Both the position numbers and the translations under genes were made by a program. A DNA stretch of 64,000 nucleotides from JBBDIP01 sp050260675 (GTDB lineage Bacteria; Bacillota; Sulfobacillia; Fermentithermobacillales; Fermentithermobacillaceae): NCBI GenBank assembly GCA_050260675.1, contig JBLNCN010000011.1, positions 186,001 to 250,000 on the forward strand, written 5' to 3'. Positions within the stretch are counted from its first letter, which is position 1. Every line of letters starts with the position of its first letter. This document shows positions 35,068-44,552 of this stretch, one piece after another. The notes beneath the pieces were generated by a model. It saw only the letters and a program-made list of their open reading frames with translations. It made no database searches and was not told where the DNA came from.

Positions 35068-35931
35068 TCAACTCTTCATGCGAGGATCCAGGGCATCCCG
35101 CAGACCGTCGCCCACCATGTTCAATGCCAGCACCACCAGCACGATCGCGAGACCCGGGAATATGACGAGATAGGGGTAGTTCCTCATGTCGGCGCGGCTG
35201 GCGGCCAGCATCGAGCCCCATTCCGGCATCGGAGCCTGCACCCCCAGGCCGAGGAAGCTCAGGCTGGATGCGTTCAGGATCGCCAGCCCGAGGCTCAAGG
35301 TCGTCTGCACGATGACCGGAGCCATGATGTTCGGGATGATGTGCCGGACGATCAACCTGAGGTCGGAGCAACCTGAAAGGCGGGCTGCCTCTACGTACTC
35401 CTGCCCCCGGATCGAGAGGATGCTGGCCCGCACGATGCGGGAGTAGGACGGGATCGAGGCTATGCCGATGGCCATGATCAGGTTGAACACGCCGGTGCCC
35501 AGGACGGCGGCGATGACGATCGCCAGGAGCACGCTGGGAACGGCGAGCATCATGTCCATGAGACGCATGATGACCGTATCGATTGCGCCGCCGTAGAACC
35601 CGGCCAAGCATCCCAGGACTCCGCCCGCCAGGAGCGAGATGGCGATGGATGAGAAGCCGATCACCAGGGATATCCGAGCGCCGTATATGATCCTGCTGAG
35701 CAGGTCGCGTCCCAGGTTATCGGTCCCCAAGAGGTGGCCTTTGCGGGGGGTCAGGAACCGCTCCTCAAGATTCTGTTCCGAGTAGCTGTACGGCGCCAGC
35801 CTGCTCGCGTTGATGGCGGTCAGGATGAACAGGAGCAGGATTAGGAGGCCGGCGACCGCCAGGCGGTTCTTGCGGAAACGCCTCCAGAACTCCGACAGGG
35901 CGCTCCGTCTCTTTGTTGCTTGATCATCCAT
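35068..35931 (-). CDS. Oligopeptide-type ABC transporter permease (OppC-like)
   Basis: 287 residues with about six membrane helices. N-terminal RRFRKNRLAVAGL is typical of OppC/DppC. The EAA loop is seen at YVEAARLSGCSDLRLIVRHI. It overlaps the oppB-like gene by eight bases. Confidence 0.92.
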   Translation of the reverse strand: MDDQATKRRSALSEFWRRFRKNRLAVAGLLILLLFILTAINASRLAPYSYSEQNLEERFLTPRKGHLLGTDNLGRDLLSRIIYGARISLVIGFSSIAISLLAGGVLGCLAGFYGGAIDTVIMRLMDMMLAVPSVLLAIVIAAVLGTGVFNLIMAIGIASIPSYSRIVRASILSIRGQEYVEAARLSGCSDLRLIVRHIIPNIMAPVIVQTTLSLGLAILNASSLSFLGLGVQAPMPEWGSMLAASRADMRNYPYLVIFPGLAIVLVVLALNMVGDGLRDALDPRMKS

Positions 35932-36877
35932 TTCCCTTCACGCCCTTCGTCTTGTACATGGCGGCGATGCGCGGGTCGATGAGCCCGTAGACGATGTCCA
36001 CCAATAGGTTCACGACGCCGTATATCACTGCGATGAAGATGACGCCGCCCTGCACAACCGGGATATTCTTGAGCGAACAGGCGTCCACCAGCAGCTTGCC
36101 GAGGCCGGGGATCGCGAAGATCGTCTCGACCACGAACACGCCGCCCAGCTGCCTGCCGAACTGCAAGCCCATCAGGGTAACGACAGGGATTAGCGCGTTG
36201 CGTAGAGCGTGCCGCAGGATGACGGCCCGTTCAGAAAGGCCCTTGGCGCGGGCTGTGCGAATGTAGTCCTGACGGATTACCTCCAGCATGTTGGAGCGCG
36301 TGGTCCGCATGATGCCCGCGATGCAGCCCATGCCCGTGGCCAGGATCGGCAGGATCATGTACGTCGCGCCGTACCATCCTGAGGCCGGGAGCACCTTCCA
36401 CTTCAGAGCGAACTGGATGATTATGATGAGGGCGAACCAGAACTCAGGCATAGCCAGGAACACCAGGGCGAACAGACTGGTTAGGTTGTCCAGCAGGCCG
36501 TACTGCCTGACGGCCGAGATTACGCCGAAGGGGATTCCGATGGTACCTGCCAGGAGCGTGCTGCAGATCGCAAGCTGGACTGTGATGGGGAACCGGTTCC
36601 TGATCTCCTGAACTACCGGGTGCCTGTTGACGTAGGAGACGCCGAAATCGAACTTGGTGACAATGCCCTTGATGTAATTGTAGAACTGCACGAAGAATGG
36701 ATCGTTCAGTCCCATTTCCTCCCGCATGGCGTCAACTTCCTGCTGCGAAGCCATATCCCCGAGAGCGGTCCGTATGGGATCGTTTGGAGAAAGGCGCAGG
36801 ATGGTAAAGACGATGAAGACGACGCCCAGAACTACGGGAATCAGCATCAACAGTCTCCTCAGCATGTATCTGCTCAT
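35924..36877 (-). CDS. Oligopeptide-type ABC transporter permease (OppB-like)
   Basis: 317 residues. MLRRLLMLIPVVLGVVFIVF is the first helix of OppB/DppB proteins. The EAA loop reads YIRTARAKGLSERAVILRHA, and VVETIFAIPGLGKLL is the conserved segment near the end. A stem-loop separates it from the binding-protein gene upstream, so its expression may be set lower than that of oppA. Confidence 0.92.
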   Translation of the reverse strand: MSRYMLRRLLMLIPVVLGVVFIVFTILRLSPNDPIRTALGDMASQQEVDAMREEMGLNDPFFVQFYNYIKGIVTKFDFGVSYVNRHPVVQEIRNRFPITVQLAICSTLLAGTIGIPFGVISAVRQYGLLDNLTSLFALVFLAMPEFWFALIIIIQFALKWKVLPASGWYGATYMILPILATGMGCIAGIMRTTRSNMLEVIRQDYIRTARAKGLSERAVILRHALRNALIPVVTLMGLQFGRQLGGVFVVETIFAIPGLGKLLVDACSLKNIPVVQGGVIFIAVIYGVVNLLVDIVYGLIDPRIAAMYKTKGVKGNG

Positions 36878-36919
36878 GGGACAACCTTCCTTTGCTTAGG
36901 CGCTGCTCCTACGTCGTCG

Positions 36920-37015
36920 CCGAGGGCCCGCGACATGTTGGCGAAGAACACGACATGTTGCCGGAGACCCGCGACACTTGCCGGAGGACCCGCGGCAGCG
37001 CGCCGCGGGTCCTCC
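36920..37015. repeat. Three 21-bp imperfect repeats followed by a strong stem-loop between oppA-like and oppB-like
   Basis: Repeats begin CGACATGTTG, CGACATGTTG and CGACACTTG at about 21-base spacing (36926-36985). Next to them, 36982-36995 (CGGAGGACCCGCGG) pairs with 37002-37015 in a perfect 14-bp stem around a six-base loop. There is no U-run on the transcript strand. It probably stabilises the oppA message or partly stops transcription before the permease genes. Confidence 0.6.
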
Positions 37016-37026
37016 GTTCCAGCCTA

Positions 37027-38562
37027 CTACTTGGCGAAAGTGATCTTGTGGAACTTGGCGCTCTGGGTCGGCAGCACGTAGAAACCGGAGATGTCCTTGG
37101 ACACCGCGTAGAACGTGACTCCAACGTTGAGGCCGATGGTTACGCACTCTTCCGCGAGGAACTCCTGGAGCTCCTTGCAGTACTGCATCCGAGTGTCAGG
37201 GTTGGCTTCGGAGTTGATCTTGGCGATCAGCTCGTCAACCTTGTCATTGCCGTAGAAGGAGCGGTTATCGCCCTTGCCGATGTTGGCTGAGTTGAAGGCG
37301 GTGAAAGCTTCGCTTGCGTCAGCCGATGGCACGGTCCAGCCGCCGATGTACATCTGCTGCTTGCCGTTGACGATGGAGTCCAGCCAGTTGGAGAAGTCGG
37401 TGACGTTCAGCGTGACCTTGATGCCGATCGCGTCCAGGTAAGCCTGGATCATCTCGGCCGTGGCCTGGGACGCGTTGGAGATCATGGTGCAGGAGAAGCC
37501 GTTGGGATAGCCGGCCTCGGTCAACAGCTGCTTGGCTTTCTCGGGATTGTACTTCGAGTACTCACTCTCCGCACCAAAGTAACCCCAGATCGCGGGCGCG
37601 AGGAACGAGTCAGCCCTCTTGGCGTATCCGTAGTAGGTCGCGTCGACGATTGCCTCAGCATCGATTGCCATGGAGATTGCCTGGCGGACCTTCACGTTGT
37701 TGAACGGCTCAATGCTGCAGTTGAAGGACAGGTACGAGGTGTTGAGGATCTCCTGGACCAGGAGGTCCACGTCCTTGCTGGCATCGACGGTCTGCGCGTC
37801 GGACACGACGATCTGGGCGATGTCGACGCCGCCGCTCTCTGCCTCAATGGCGCGGGTAGAGGCCTCGGGGATGTAACGCAGGGTGAGATGGTCGAAGTTG
37901 ATGGCGCCGCCCCACCAGGAGGTATTGCTGTCCATCTTGATGTAGTCGCCCGATGCCCATTCTACGAACTTGAATGGACCGGAGCCGATGGGGTTCTTAG
38001 CGTAGCCGGCCGAGTCCGCCTCCATGGCGTCCTTGCAGACAATGGCGGCGATATCCAGCGAGCATATGTTCAGGAAGGGCGGGTATACCTTGCTGAGCGC
38101 GATGACGATGGTGTAATCGTCCTCGATGACGCAGTTCTTGATGTCAACCGGGCCGATAGTCGAGGACGTGGCGTCAGAAGCCGTGTTCTTTTCGAAGGTG
38201 TAGAGAACGTCTTTGGCGGTCAGCTCCTTACCATTGTGGAACTTCACGCCCTTGCGCAGGTGGAACCGGTAGTGAGTGTCGTCGATCTTCTCCCAGGACT
38301 CGGCGAGTCCGGGGATAAGGTTCATGTCCTCGTCCGTGTCAATCAGCTTGTCATAGATCAGTGAGGTGATGTAGCTGGTGCCGGTGTCGTTGGATGCGTA
38401 GGGAATCAGAGCTTTGGGCTCCCTGCTGATACCGACGGTGAGCGTGTCGCGATGTACTGCCTTGCCGGTTTCCCCGCTGGGAGTGGTTTCTGCGGGCTTG
38501 CCACAGGCCGCGAGAGACAGTGCCATCGCCAGGGCCAGCAGAGTACAAACTAACTTCTTCAA
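37027..38562 (-). CDS. Oligopeptide-type ABC transporter substrate-binding lipoprotein
   Basis: 511 residues. The signal ends in the lipobox SLAACG (Cys20), followed by a Thr/Ser/Glu linker. RDTLTVGISREPKALIPYAS opens the SBP_bac_5 fold and YNPEKAKQLLTEAGYPNG is the hallmark segment near residue 340. First gene of the transport and breakdown operon. The ligand cannot be inferred; cluster enzymes suggest an amide- or amine-containing small molecule rather than ordinary peptides. Confidence 0.92.
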   Translation of the reverse strand: MKKLVCTLLALAMALSLAACGKPAETTPSGETGKAVHRDTLTVGISREPKALIPYASNDTGTSYITSLIYDKLIDTDEDMNLIPGLAESWEKIDDTHYRFHLRKGVKFHNGKELTAKDVLYTFEKNTASDATSSTIGPVDIKNCVIEDDYTIVIALSKVYPPFLNICSLDIAAIVCKDAMEADSAGYAKNPIGSGPFKFVEWASGDYIKMDSNTSWWGGAINFDHLTLRYIPEASTRAIEAESGGVDIAQIVVSDAQTVDASKDVDLLVQEILNTSYLSFNCSIEPFNNVKVRQAISMAIDAEAIVDATYYGYAKRADSFLAPAIWGYFGAESEYSKYNPEKAKQLLTEAGYPNGFSCTMISNASQATAEMIQAYLDAIGIKVTLNVTDFSNWLDSIVNGKQQMYIGGWTVPSADASEAFTAFNSANIGKGDNRSFYGNDKVDELIAKINSEANPDTRMQYCKELQEFLAEECVTIGLNVGVTFYAVSKDISGFYVLPTQSAKFHKITFAK

Positions 38563-38623
38563 CTTGTTCTCCCCTTTCTATTGCGTGGATCCCTGAGAAC
38601 CGACTGCCAAAGTCATCATATAT

Positions 38624-38635
38624 CCTTATATAAGG
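38624..38635. promoter_or_regulatory. Palindrome CCTTATATAAGG upstream of the oppA-like gene
   Basis: Perfect 12-bp palindrome 62 bases upstream of the start codon, in AT-rich sequence that could include the promoter. It is a candidate operator for the GntR/HutC regulator encoded at the operon end. No second copy was seen near that regulator. Confidence 0.4.
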
Positions 38636-38800
38636 TTCTATGAGAATTTAGGAACTCCTGCTCTCTTTCTATCTGCACATGAGAGTAGGGTTGTCCGCTC
38701 AGAAGCGGGAGGGGGCAAAAGTCCCCCCTAAAAGTGTGATATCGACGCACCAAACTCCATGGATAAATGTGATTGGGTTCGGCTATAATGGCTTCAGGAG

Positions 38801-40114
38801 GTGGCAGCTACGTACCGCGAGGCCATCAACCTGTTGACCCAATGGAAGAAACGGCCTGATCATAAGCCCCTGCTCATACGCGGCGCAAGGCAGGTCGGCA
38901 AGACTTGGCTTATGAAGGAATTCGGGAGAACTCAGTATGAGAAGGTTGCCTACGTCAGTCTTGACGCCAACCCGCGAATGGAGAGACTGTTTTCGGGTGA
39001 TCTGGACATCGAACGTCTCCTGACAGGGTTGCAGCTTGAGACCGGAGTGACCGTCGAACCTGCCAACACTCTCATCATCTTCGATGAGATTCAGGAAGTC
39101 CCGAGAGCCCTTGCAAGCCTCAAGTACTTCAACGAGGTCGCGCCCCAGTACAACATCGTGGCTGCTGGATCCCTATTGGGCGTGGCCTTGCATGAGGGTA
39201 CTTCCTTCCCTGTCGGCAAGGTTGAGTTCTTGAATCTCCATCCATTGTCATTCGATGAATTCCTCCGCGCCATGGGCAAGGAGCGATTCGCTGACGCGCT
39301 ACATAATGACATCTCGATGGCCACCGAGTTTCGCGAGACCTACTCCGAGCTGTTGGCCCAGTACTACTACGTTGGCGGCATGCCCGAGGCCGTTTTCGCA
39401 TTTTCCCAAAGGCAGGACTTCGAAGAAGTTCGACGCATCCAGCAGAGGATCCTAGATGCGTATGAACAGGACTTCTCGAAACACGCCCCCAACGCCGTCG
39501 TCCCGCGACTGCGCATGCTCTGGCAGTCTGTGCCATCTCAACTGGCTCGTGAGAATCGGAAGTTCGTCTACGGGAACGTGAAGCCTGGAGCTCGGGCCCG
39601 CGAGTATGATATGGCTATGCAATGGCTGCTTGACTGCGGATTGATCCACAAGATCCACCGTGTATCGAAACCGGGAGTCCCGCTCACTGCTTATGAGGAT
39701 CCCGGCGCCTTCAAACTATACATGGTCGATGTGGGGCTCTTGAGTGCGAAGTGCGGTCTGGACCCGCGAACACTGCTAGAGGGCAGCCGCGTATTCGAGG
39801 AGTTCAAAGGCGCACTCGCAGAACAGCACGTCCTTCAGCAGTTGGTGTCAAGCGGCGTCGAACGGATCGCCTATTGGGCTCCCGATTCGGGAGCCGCTGA
39901 GGTCGACTTCGTGATCCAGAGCCGTGGCGAAACCTATCCCATCGAAGTCAAGGCAGCCGAAAACCTGCAGGCCAAGAGCCTCAAGATCTACTGTGAAAGG
40001 TACAAACCGCGGATATGTATCCGTACTTCCATGTCCGACTATCGGAAAGAAACCTGGCTGGTCAACATCCCCCTGTACGCCGTAGGTGTGTTTGGCAAGA
40101 TCGTGAGCTTATGA
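38801..40114 (+). CDS. AAA ATPase with DUF4143 C-terminal domain
   Basis: 434-437 residues. Walker A GARQVGKT (28-35), Walker B TLIIFDEIQEVP, then AAGSLLGVAL (sensor region). The C-terminal DUF4143 part has AEVDFVIQSRG and PIEVKAAENL, a PD-(D/E)xK-like D...E-x-K arrangement. The start is odd: GTG 38801 touches AGGAGG (38796-38801) with no spacing, while ACG 38810 lies eight bases after it, exactly where family members begin MYREAI. Either ACG is used or the start has mutated. Function of the family is unknown. Confidence 0.9.
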   Translation: MAATYREAINLLTQWKKRPDHKPLLIRGARQVGKTWLMKEFGRTQYEKVAYVSLDANPRMERLFSGDLDIERLLTGLQLETGVTVEPANTLIIFDEIQEVPRALASLKYFNEVAPQYNIVAAGSLLGVALHEGTSFPVGKVEFLNLHPLSFDEFLRAMGKERFADALHNDISMATEFRETYSELLAQYYYVGGMPEAVFAFSQRQDFEEVRRIQQRILDAYEQDFSKHAPNAVVPRLRMLWQSVPSQLARENRKFVYGNVKPGARAREYDMAMQWLLDCGLIHKIHRVSKPGVPLTAYEDPGAFKLYMVDVGLLSAKCGLDPRTLLEGSRVFEEFKGALAEQHVLQQLVSSGVERIAYWAPDSGAAEVDFVIQSRGETYPIEVKAAENLQAKSLKIYCERYKPRICIRTSMSDYRKETWLVNIPLYAVGVFGKIVSL

Positions 40115-40174
40115 GGATCTGCCTGACCGCGCCCTCACAGGAATGGCAGAGGCTGTTCCAGAGCAAGTAGAGTT

Positions 40175-41785
40175 CTACGAGCCAGAGCCCGCCCTCCTCT
40201 CCCGAGACAGGTCTATACGTTTCAGCAAGGCATCAACGACCCCGGTCTCGCCCTCGTCGGTTAGGGCTTCCTTGAGGCTCTCGACTTCGTCGCGAAATGC
40301 TGCCACGTCGCCGTAATGTGCGATGTAGGCGAGGCAATCGCCGACCATCTCGGCCTGTTTCGTCGTCGCAAGCGCAAGGGCTCTCACAAACCCGATGCGG
40401 TCCGCCTTGAATCTGTCCATTAGGATGACGGAAATCTGCTCTGACAACCATCCGTCCGTGAACAGCGGCTCAGCGAAGAGATCCGCGTACCGGGCGTTGA
40501 GCCACATCGCTGTGTAGGTTTCAGAGCCTCCGGGCCCATGCACATGTCCGTGTTTGACAGGCGGCAACACGCTCCTCGGAAAATCGAGCCAGGGCCCAGG
40601 GCGAGCAGCCTCACAAGTCAGTTGGTCATCTTTATACACCATGAGGCCGTTTCCCCCGAACTCGATCCTGCCTACGAGGATGCCGTCCTTGAAGCAGTAA
40701 ATACGATCTACTTCATCTTCCGAGGACTGACGGCAGCGTTGCACTATGCCTATCCTATAGTCGCGGTATTCCCACCAGGAATCTGGGATGTCTACTGCGC
40801 GAACGGACATATCGTCCTCCAAGAGCGCCTCGGACAGCCCGGGAAGCGGTCCCACCTTGCGGCTGTTCAGGTCGAAGATCACAGTCTCTCGACCCGGCGA
40901 GCTTAGGATCATCCCGTCTCTTACATGCGAATAGGCGGTGCCCGAACCCGCGATGAACGACGGCACCTGGGGGTGCAGGATCCGCCACATAACCGTCTTG
41001 TTGGGACTGGCGGGAAGGTAGCTGGCGACGACAAGACCCAACACGGAGCCGTCGGGCTCGGGGCGGTGAGTCTCGAAGTAGACGTTGACTTGACTATCGT
41101 CGATCTCAATGCCGACTGCCCGGCGGACCCTGGTCCCCGGCGCTAGTTCCGGCAGTTCCATCGGGATTTTGCCCGCCATAGGATGGTTCCGGATCTCAAG
41201 CACCGGCACGCCGTCCTGCTCATATACGGCGAATATGGCATTGCTGCCTGATGGGGCAATCAGGATGCTAGCCCAGGTAGATCCTAGAACACCGTCGCTA
41301 CGGACCTTCTCAACGCGGATCCCGGGATGCAGTTGCGTTACGTCCTCGTGATCGAAGGCGAACCTGTTTTGACCATCCCAACTAGGGAAACCACGATGCC
41401 TGGCCACTGAGAACAGCGGGTCGTCCTGGAACGAGACCGTCCCTTTCTCAATATCCCAAAGTCCGAGATAACACAGTTCGTTCGCCGGGTTGGACTTGTC
41501 GGTGGCGTAGCACAGAAACGGTATTGTGGTTGACGAGTCCCAGCCTCCGAAAGGCTTTGCAGGCTTTACGGGGTCTGCAGACTCTGCAGGCTTTGCAGGC
41601 TCTGTAGCTCCGGACGGAGTTGCTTGTTTCGAACCACCGGGTTCGGTATTCGGAGTCGATGGGTCGCCGGCCTGGAGCGGAGCTCGTTCCGTGCATGACG
41701 AGACGAGCATGAGCATGGCAAGGATGATCGCGACAGCCACTATGGTCAGCACGCGCTTTGGTCTGAATGAGGCCGCTTCCACCAC
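40175..41785 (-). CDS. Putative lipoprotein, propeller-like
   Basis: 536 residues. Signal peptide ending LMLVSSC (Cys about 31), then about 50 residues rich in Pro, Ala, Lys and Glu with AKPAESADPVKPAKP repeats, a cell-wall spacer. The mature part alternates short strands and loops like a beta-propeller but no WD signature is clear. It resembles the next upstream gene in layout, so the pair may be distant paralogues. Function unknown. Confidence 0.75.
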   Translation of the reverse strand: MVEAASFRPKRVLTIVAVAIILAMLMLVSSCTERAPLQAGDPSTPNTEPGGSKQATPSGATEPAKPAESADPVKPAKPFGGWDSSTTIPFLCYATDKSNPANELCYLGLWDIEKGTVSFQDDPLFSVARHRGFPSWDGQNRFAFDHEDVTQLHPGIRVEKVRSDGVLGSTWASILIAPSGSNAIFAVYEQDGVPVLEIRNHPMAGKIPMELPELAPGTRVRRAVGIEIDDSQVNVYFETHRPEPDGSVLGLVVASYLPASPNKTVMWRILHPQVPSFIAGSGTAYSHVRDGMILSSPGRETVIFDLNSRKVGPLPGLSEALLEDDMSVRAVDIPDSWWEYRDYRIGIVQRCRQSSEDEVDRIYCFKDGILVGRIEFGGNGLMVYKDDQLTCEAARPGPWLDFPRSVLPPVKHGHVHGPGGSETYTAMWLNARYADLFAEPLFTDGWLSEQISVILMDRFKADRIGFVRALALATTKQAEMVGDCLAYIAHYGDVAAFRDEVESLKEALTDEGETGVVDALLKRIDLSRERRAGSGS

Positions 41786-41896
41786 CAGGACCCCTTCCTT
41801 CCCATCTACAAGCCGATCTCACTCCGCTCCGCCCGATCGTGCACCCCTAGCCAATACCGTCCGCTCCGCCCGATGGTACATCAGGTATGGGGTCTG

Positions 41897-44179
41897 CTAC
41901 TCCCCCGCCTGCGCCTCCGGCAGAGTAATGATGTCGAGGAAGTGGTGGCTAACCCGCGGTCCCTCTGCCGTAGTGCGGCCGGTGGCGCTCCTCGACAAGA
42001 CTATGGTGTTGCCATTGAGTCCAAGCAGTCGCACGTTGATACCGGTGGCAGACCCGCCGTACGCCACTAGGCGCTTTGCAGAATCGGGCCCCAACAGCCA
42101 TATCTCGTTTCCGTTAGAGTCAGGATCCCGCACCAAGCAGACCATCTGGTCTCCAATCAAGACGTTGGCCGGTACCATCGGCTCCCAGAAGTAGACCTCG
42201 GTATCGTCGCGCACTGTCTCGGGCAGCAAGGATCCTGAGAGGCGCATCAGGTCGCCATTCCGGTCTACGTAGTACAGGCTCGCACCGCCTACCGAAGGCT
42301 GATGCTGCCCCTCGCTCGGAACGGGCAGAAAGCCGGTCGGAGGCAGCAGCTCGATGATCAGTTCCTCCGGATGTCCCTCCAACCCTTCGACCCTTCCCGG
42401 GATCCTGTGCAGGACAACCCGCTCCGTGACGAACTCCGGCCCGTTGATCCTAGGGCGTTCCGAAACATACCCTTCGGCGTATGAAACGGCGGAAGAGTCC
42501 GGAGCCCAGTTCAGCCCGTAGCAGTATCCTTTGCTCGCCTCTATCGAAAGGACGGTCTCGCCCGACGGTTTGAGGATGTTGATGCGCCTGCTCATCGGGA
42601 GTTCGGAATTCTCGCCGATGGCGATGTCGTACTCAGCGGGCTCGCCGGGTTTGGCTGGCAATCTGTCCGCAGTGTACACGGCGATCATAGAACCATCGGG
42701 GGACCAGGACGGATCGAAGTTGAGCGTGTCTCCATCCGAAACCAGCATTCTATCGGTCCCCGTATCCAAATCCAGCATGGCCAGCCCTCGCCGCTCCGGA
42801 TGGTCAGGTCTATAGATCACTTGTCTGCCGGACGGCGACGGCCGCGCGCTGATGTACGTCTCGTAGCCAGGGAGTTCGGTAGCAATACGGAGTCTCTTCG
42901 CCTGCACATCGAACTCCAGAAGGTGCTTCGATACCCGCACGTACAGGTGCCGCCCGTCGGCAGTCATCCAGGACATCTGCCATCTCGTGTCCGCCATGAA
43001 CCCCGCCTCGTATGACGTAGCCGTCGTGAGGTCACCCACCCGGACACTCACACCCTCCTCGCCCTGGTGCTCGCCGTCAGGCTGGACGCCGGACAGGATG
43101 AAAAGGCACTCGGCTTCCGACCTCCAACCCGCAAAGACGAGGGCTGCGATCCCCTGACCATCCTCCAGCCGGTAAATGACTACCGGATCGGCATTGCCAC
43201 GCAGAGGAAACGCCGCGATCGTCTTGTAGCCTGAGCCTACTACGGTTCCGATGTAGTTGCCGCCGGGCGACACCGAAGATGTGCCCTCCGGATGGGTGTA
43301 GACGTAGTCATCGACTGGCACCGAGCGGACTCTCGCCTGCGGGTCCAGATAGGTGACCGCGGACAGCAGGTCCGTCGACCCCGACAGCTCACCGTCCTGG
43401 AACGCCGGCTGGAAACGAATGTTGACAGCTAGACTCCCAAGCGGGGCATTGAGTTCGAATTCGAACTTGCCCGGGATGATCTCCGAGAAGTCCAGCGAGT
43501 ACTCACCTGTCACCCGCACGGCGACATCGGTGAAGTCGTCGCCGGACTCGATGCCCACTACTTTCGCGAAGGGGGTCTCGTAATCCAAGAGCCGCTCTTC
43601 CAGTAACTGCGGCAGGGAGACTTCCTCAAACCGGAAGGTGACGATGTCTTCCTTCTCGGAGATGCGCACCTTCGGCGGCTCGGCAGTACCCGTCTTCGGC
43701 GCCCCGGCGCCGCTGCCTCCACCCTCGCCCAGTCCGGCGCCTTTCCCCGGCCCGGTAGCGTCCACCTGCATGAAGATGCCGTTTATGGCTAAGTAGATGT
43801 CGTTAACCTGATAGGCCAGACCAGAGCTGCCGAGCTCGAACTCGTCGCCGCTTGGGGACCTGTACGGAAGCCTTTCTTTTTCTCCGGCCTCTTCCCAAGC
43901 CTCTTCCGGGCGGGTAGCCACAGCTGTGCCGGCGTTCGCCGGAGGATCGTTGGATGCTCCGACCTTCGCAGGCGGGTCATTGGCTGCTCCGGTGTTCGCC
44001 GGAGGATCACCTGGAACGTGGCCCGGTGTACAAGCGGACGCCAGCAGCGCAAGGAGCATGACGGACAACAGGCATAGCCCGAGTGCCTTGCCATACTCCC
44101 TTCTAGGCAGCAGAGAGACTCGAGACGGCAATGAAACTTGAGGTGGCCATGAATCCCTGGGATGCCCATCCACTGGCAA
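41897..44179 (-). CDS. Large lipoprotein with TolB/PD40-like propeller
   Basis: 760 residues from a TTG; a later start is possible. The lipobox is LLASAC. It is followed by three near-identical spacer units (NDPPAK/NDPPAN with Gly-Ala). DPSWSPDGSMIAVYTA and NWAPDSSAVSYAEG are PD40-type strand motifs, and SARPSPSGRQVIYRPD is another, indicating a propeller of several blades after an unrecognised N-terminal beta domain. Probably surface-exposed and binds proteins or glycans; this is inference. Confidence 0.8.
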   Translation of the reverse strand: MPVDGHPRDSWPPQVSLPSRVSLLPRREYGKALGLCLLSVMLLALLASACTPGHVPGDPPANTGAANDPPAKVGASNDPPANAGTAVATRPEEAWEEAGEKERLPYRSPSGDEFELGSSGLAYQVNDIYLAINGIFMQVDATGPGKGAGLGEGGGSGAGAPKTGTAEPPKVRISEKEDIVTFRFEEVSLPQLLEERLLDYETPFAKVVGIESGDDFTDVAVRVTGEYSLDFSEIIPGKFEFELNAPLGSLAVNIRFQPAFQDGELSGSTDLLSAVTYLDPQARVRSVPVDDYVYTHPEGTSSVSPGGNYIGTVVGSGYKTIAAFPLRGNADPVVIYRLEDGQGIAALVFAGWRSEAECLFILSGVQPDGEHQGEEGVSVRVGDLTTATSYEAGFMADTRWQMSWMTADGRHLYVRVSKHLLEFDVQAKRLRIATELPGYETYISARPSPSGRQVIYRPDHPERRGLAMLDLDTGTDRMLVSDGDTLNFDPSWSPDGSMIAVYTADRLPAKPGEPAEYDIAIGENSELPMSRRINILKPSGETVLSIEASKGYCYGLNWAPDSSAVSYAEGYVSERPRINGPEFVTERVVLHRIPGRVEGLEGHPEELIIELLPPTGFLPVPSEGQHQPSVGGASLYYVDRNGDLMRLSGSLLPETVRDDTEVYFWEPMVPANVLIGDQMVCLVRDPDSNGNEIWLLGPDSAKRLVAYGGSATGINVRLLGLNGNTIVLSRSATGRTTAEGPRVSHHFLDIITLPEAQAGE

Positions 44180-44240
44180 TCACTCCCAAGCGTCCTTCTG
44201 CTTCATGGACGACTGAGTAGGCACAAGGGTTCCGGACAGT

Positions 44241-44289
44241 GTACATGTGATACCAATGTGGATATGATACATATGTGGATACAATGTAC
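44241..44289. promoter_or_regulatory. Operator/promoter of the Doc toxin-antitoxin pair
   Basis: GTACAT at one end and ATGTAC at the other bracket two ATGTGGATA direct repeats. TACAAT at 44280-44285 can serve as -10, 21 bases before the antitoxin ATG. Repeated half-sites fit binding by the AbrB-like antitoxin and autoregulation. Confidence 0.55.
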
Positions 44290-44306
44290 TACGAGGAGGT
44301 TGGAGG

Positions 44307-44552
44307 ATGAGCACTGCCCTGATCAAGACTCTCACTCAGCACGGCAATAGCACAGCCCTTATTATCGACAAGCCCATTCTTGAGATGCTGGGCATCACCA
44401 TAGAGACGCCGCTTCGGATCACAACCGATGGCAAGAGCTTAATCGTCTCACCTGTTACTGAGGACGATAGAACGGCCCGCTTTGAGGCGGCTTGGACGAG
44501 GATCAACAGAAAATACGCAAAGACCTTCAAGAAACTGGCTGATACAGAATGA
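44307..44552 (+). CDS. AbrB/MazE-like antitoxin
   Basis: 81 residues behind GGAGGTTGGAGG. The N-terminus IKTLTQHGNSTALIIDKPIL is a swapped-hairpin AbrB fold; the C-terminal half is charged and helical, as in antitoxins that wrap a toxin. The stop overlaps the start of the Doc-like gene. It should neutralise that toxin and repress the pair. Confidence 0.85.
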   Translation: MSTALIKTLTQHGNSTALIIDKPILEMLGITIETPLRITTDGKSLIVSPVTEDDRTARFEAAWTRINRKYAKTFKKLADTE

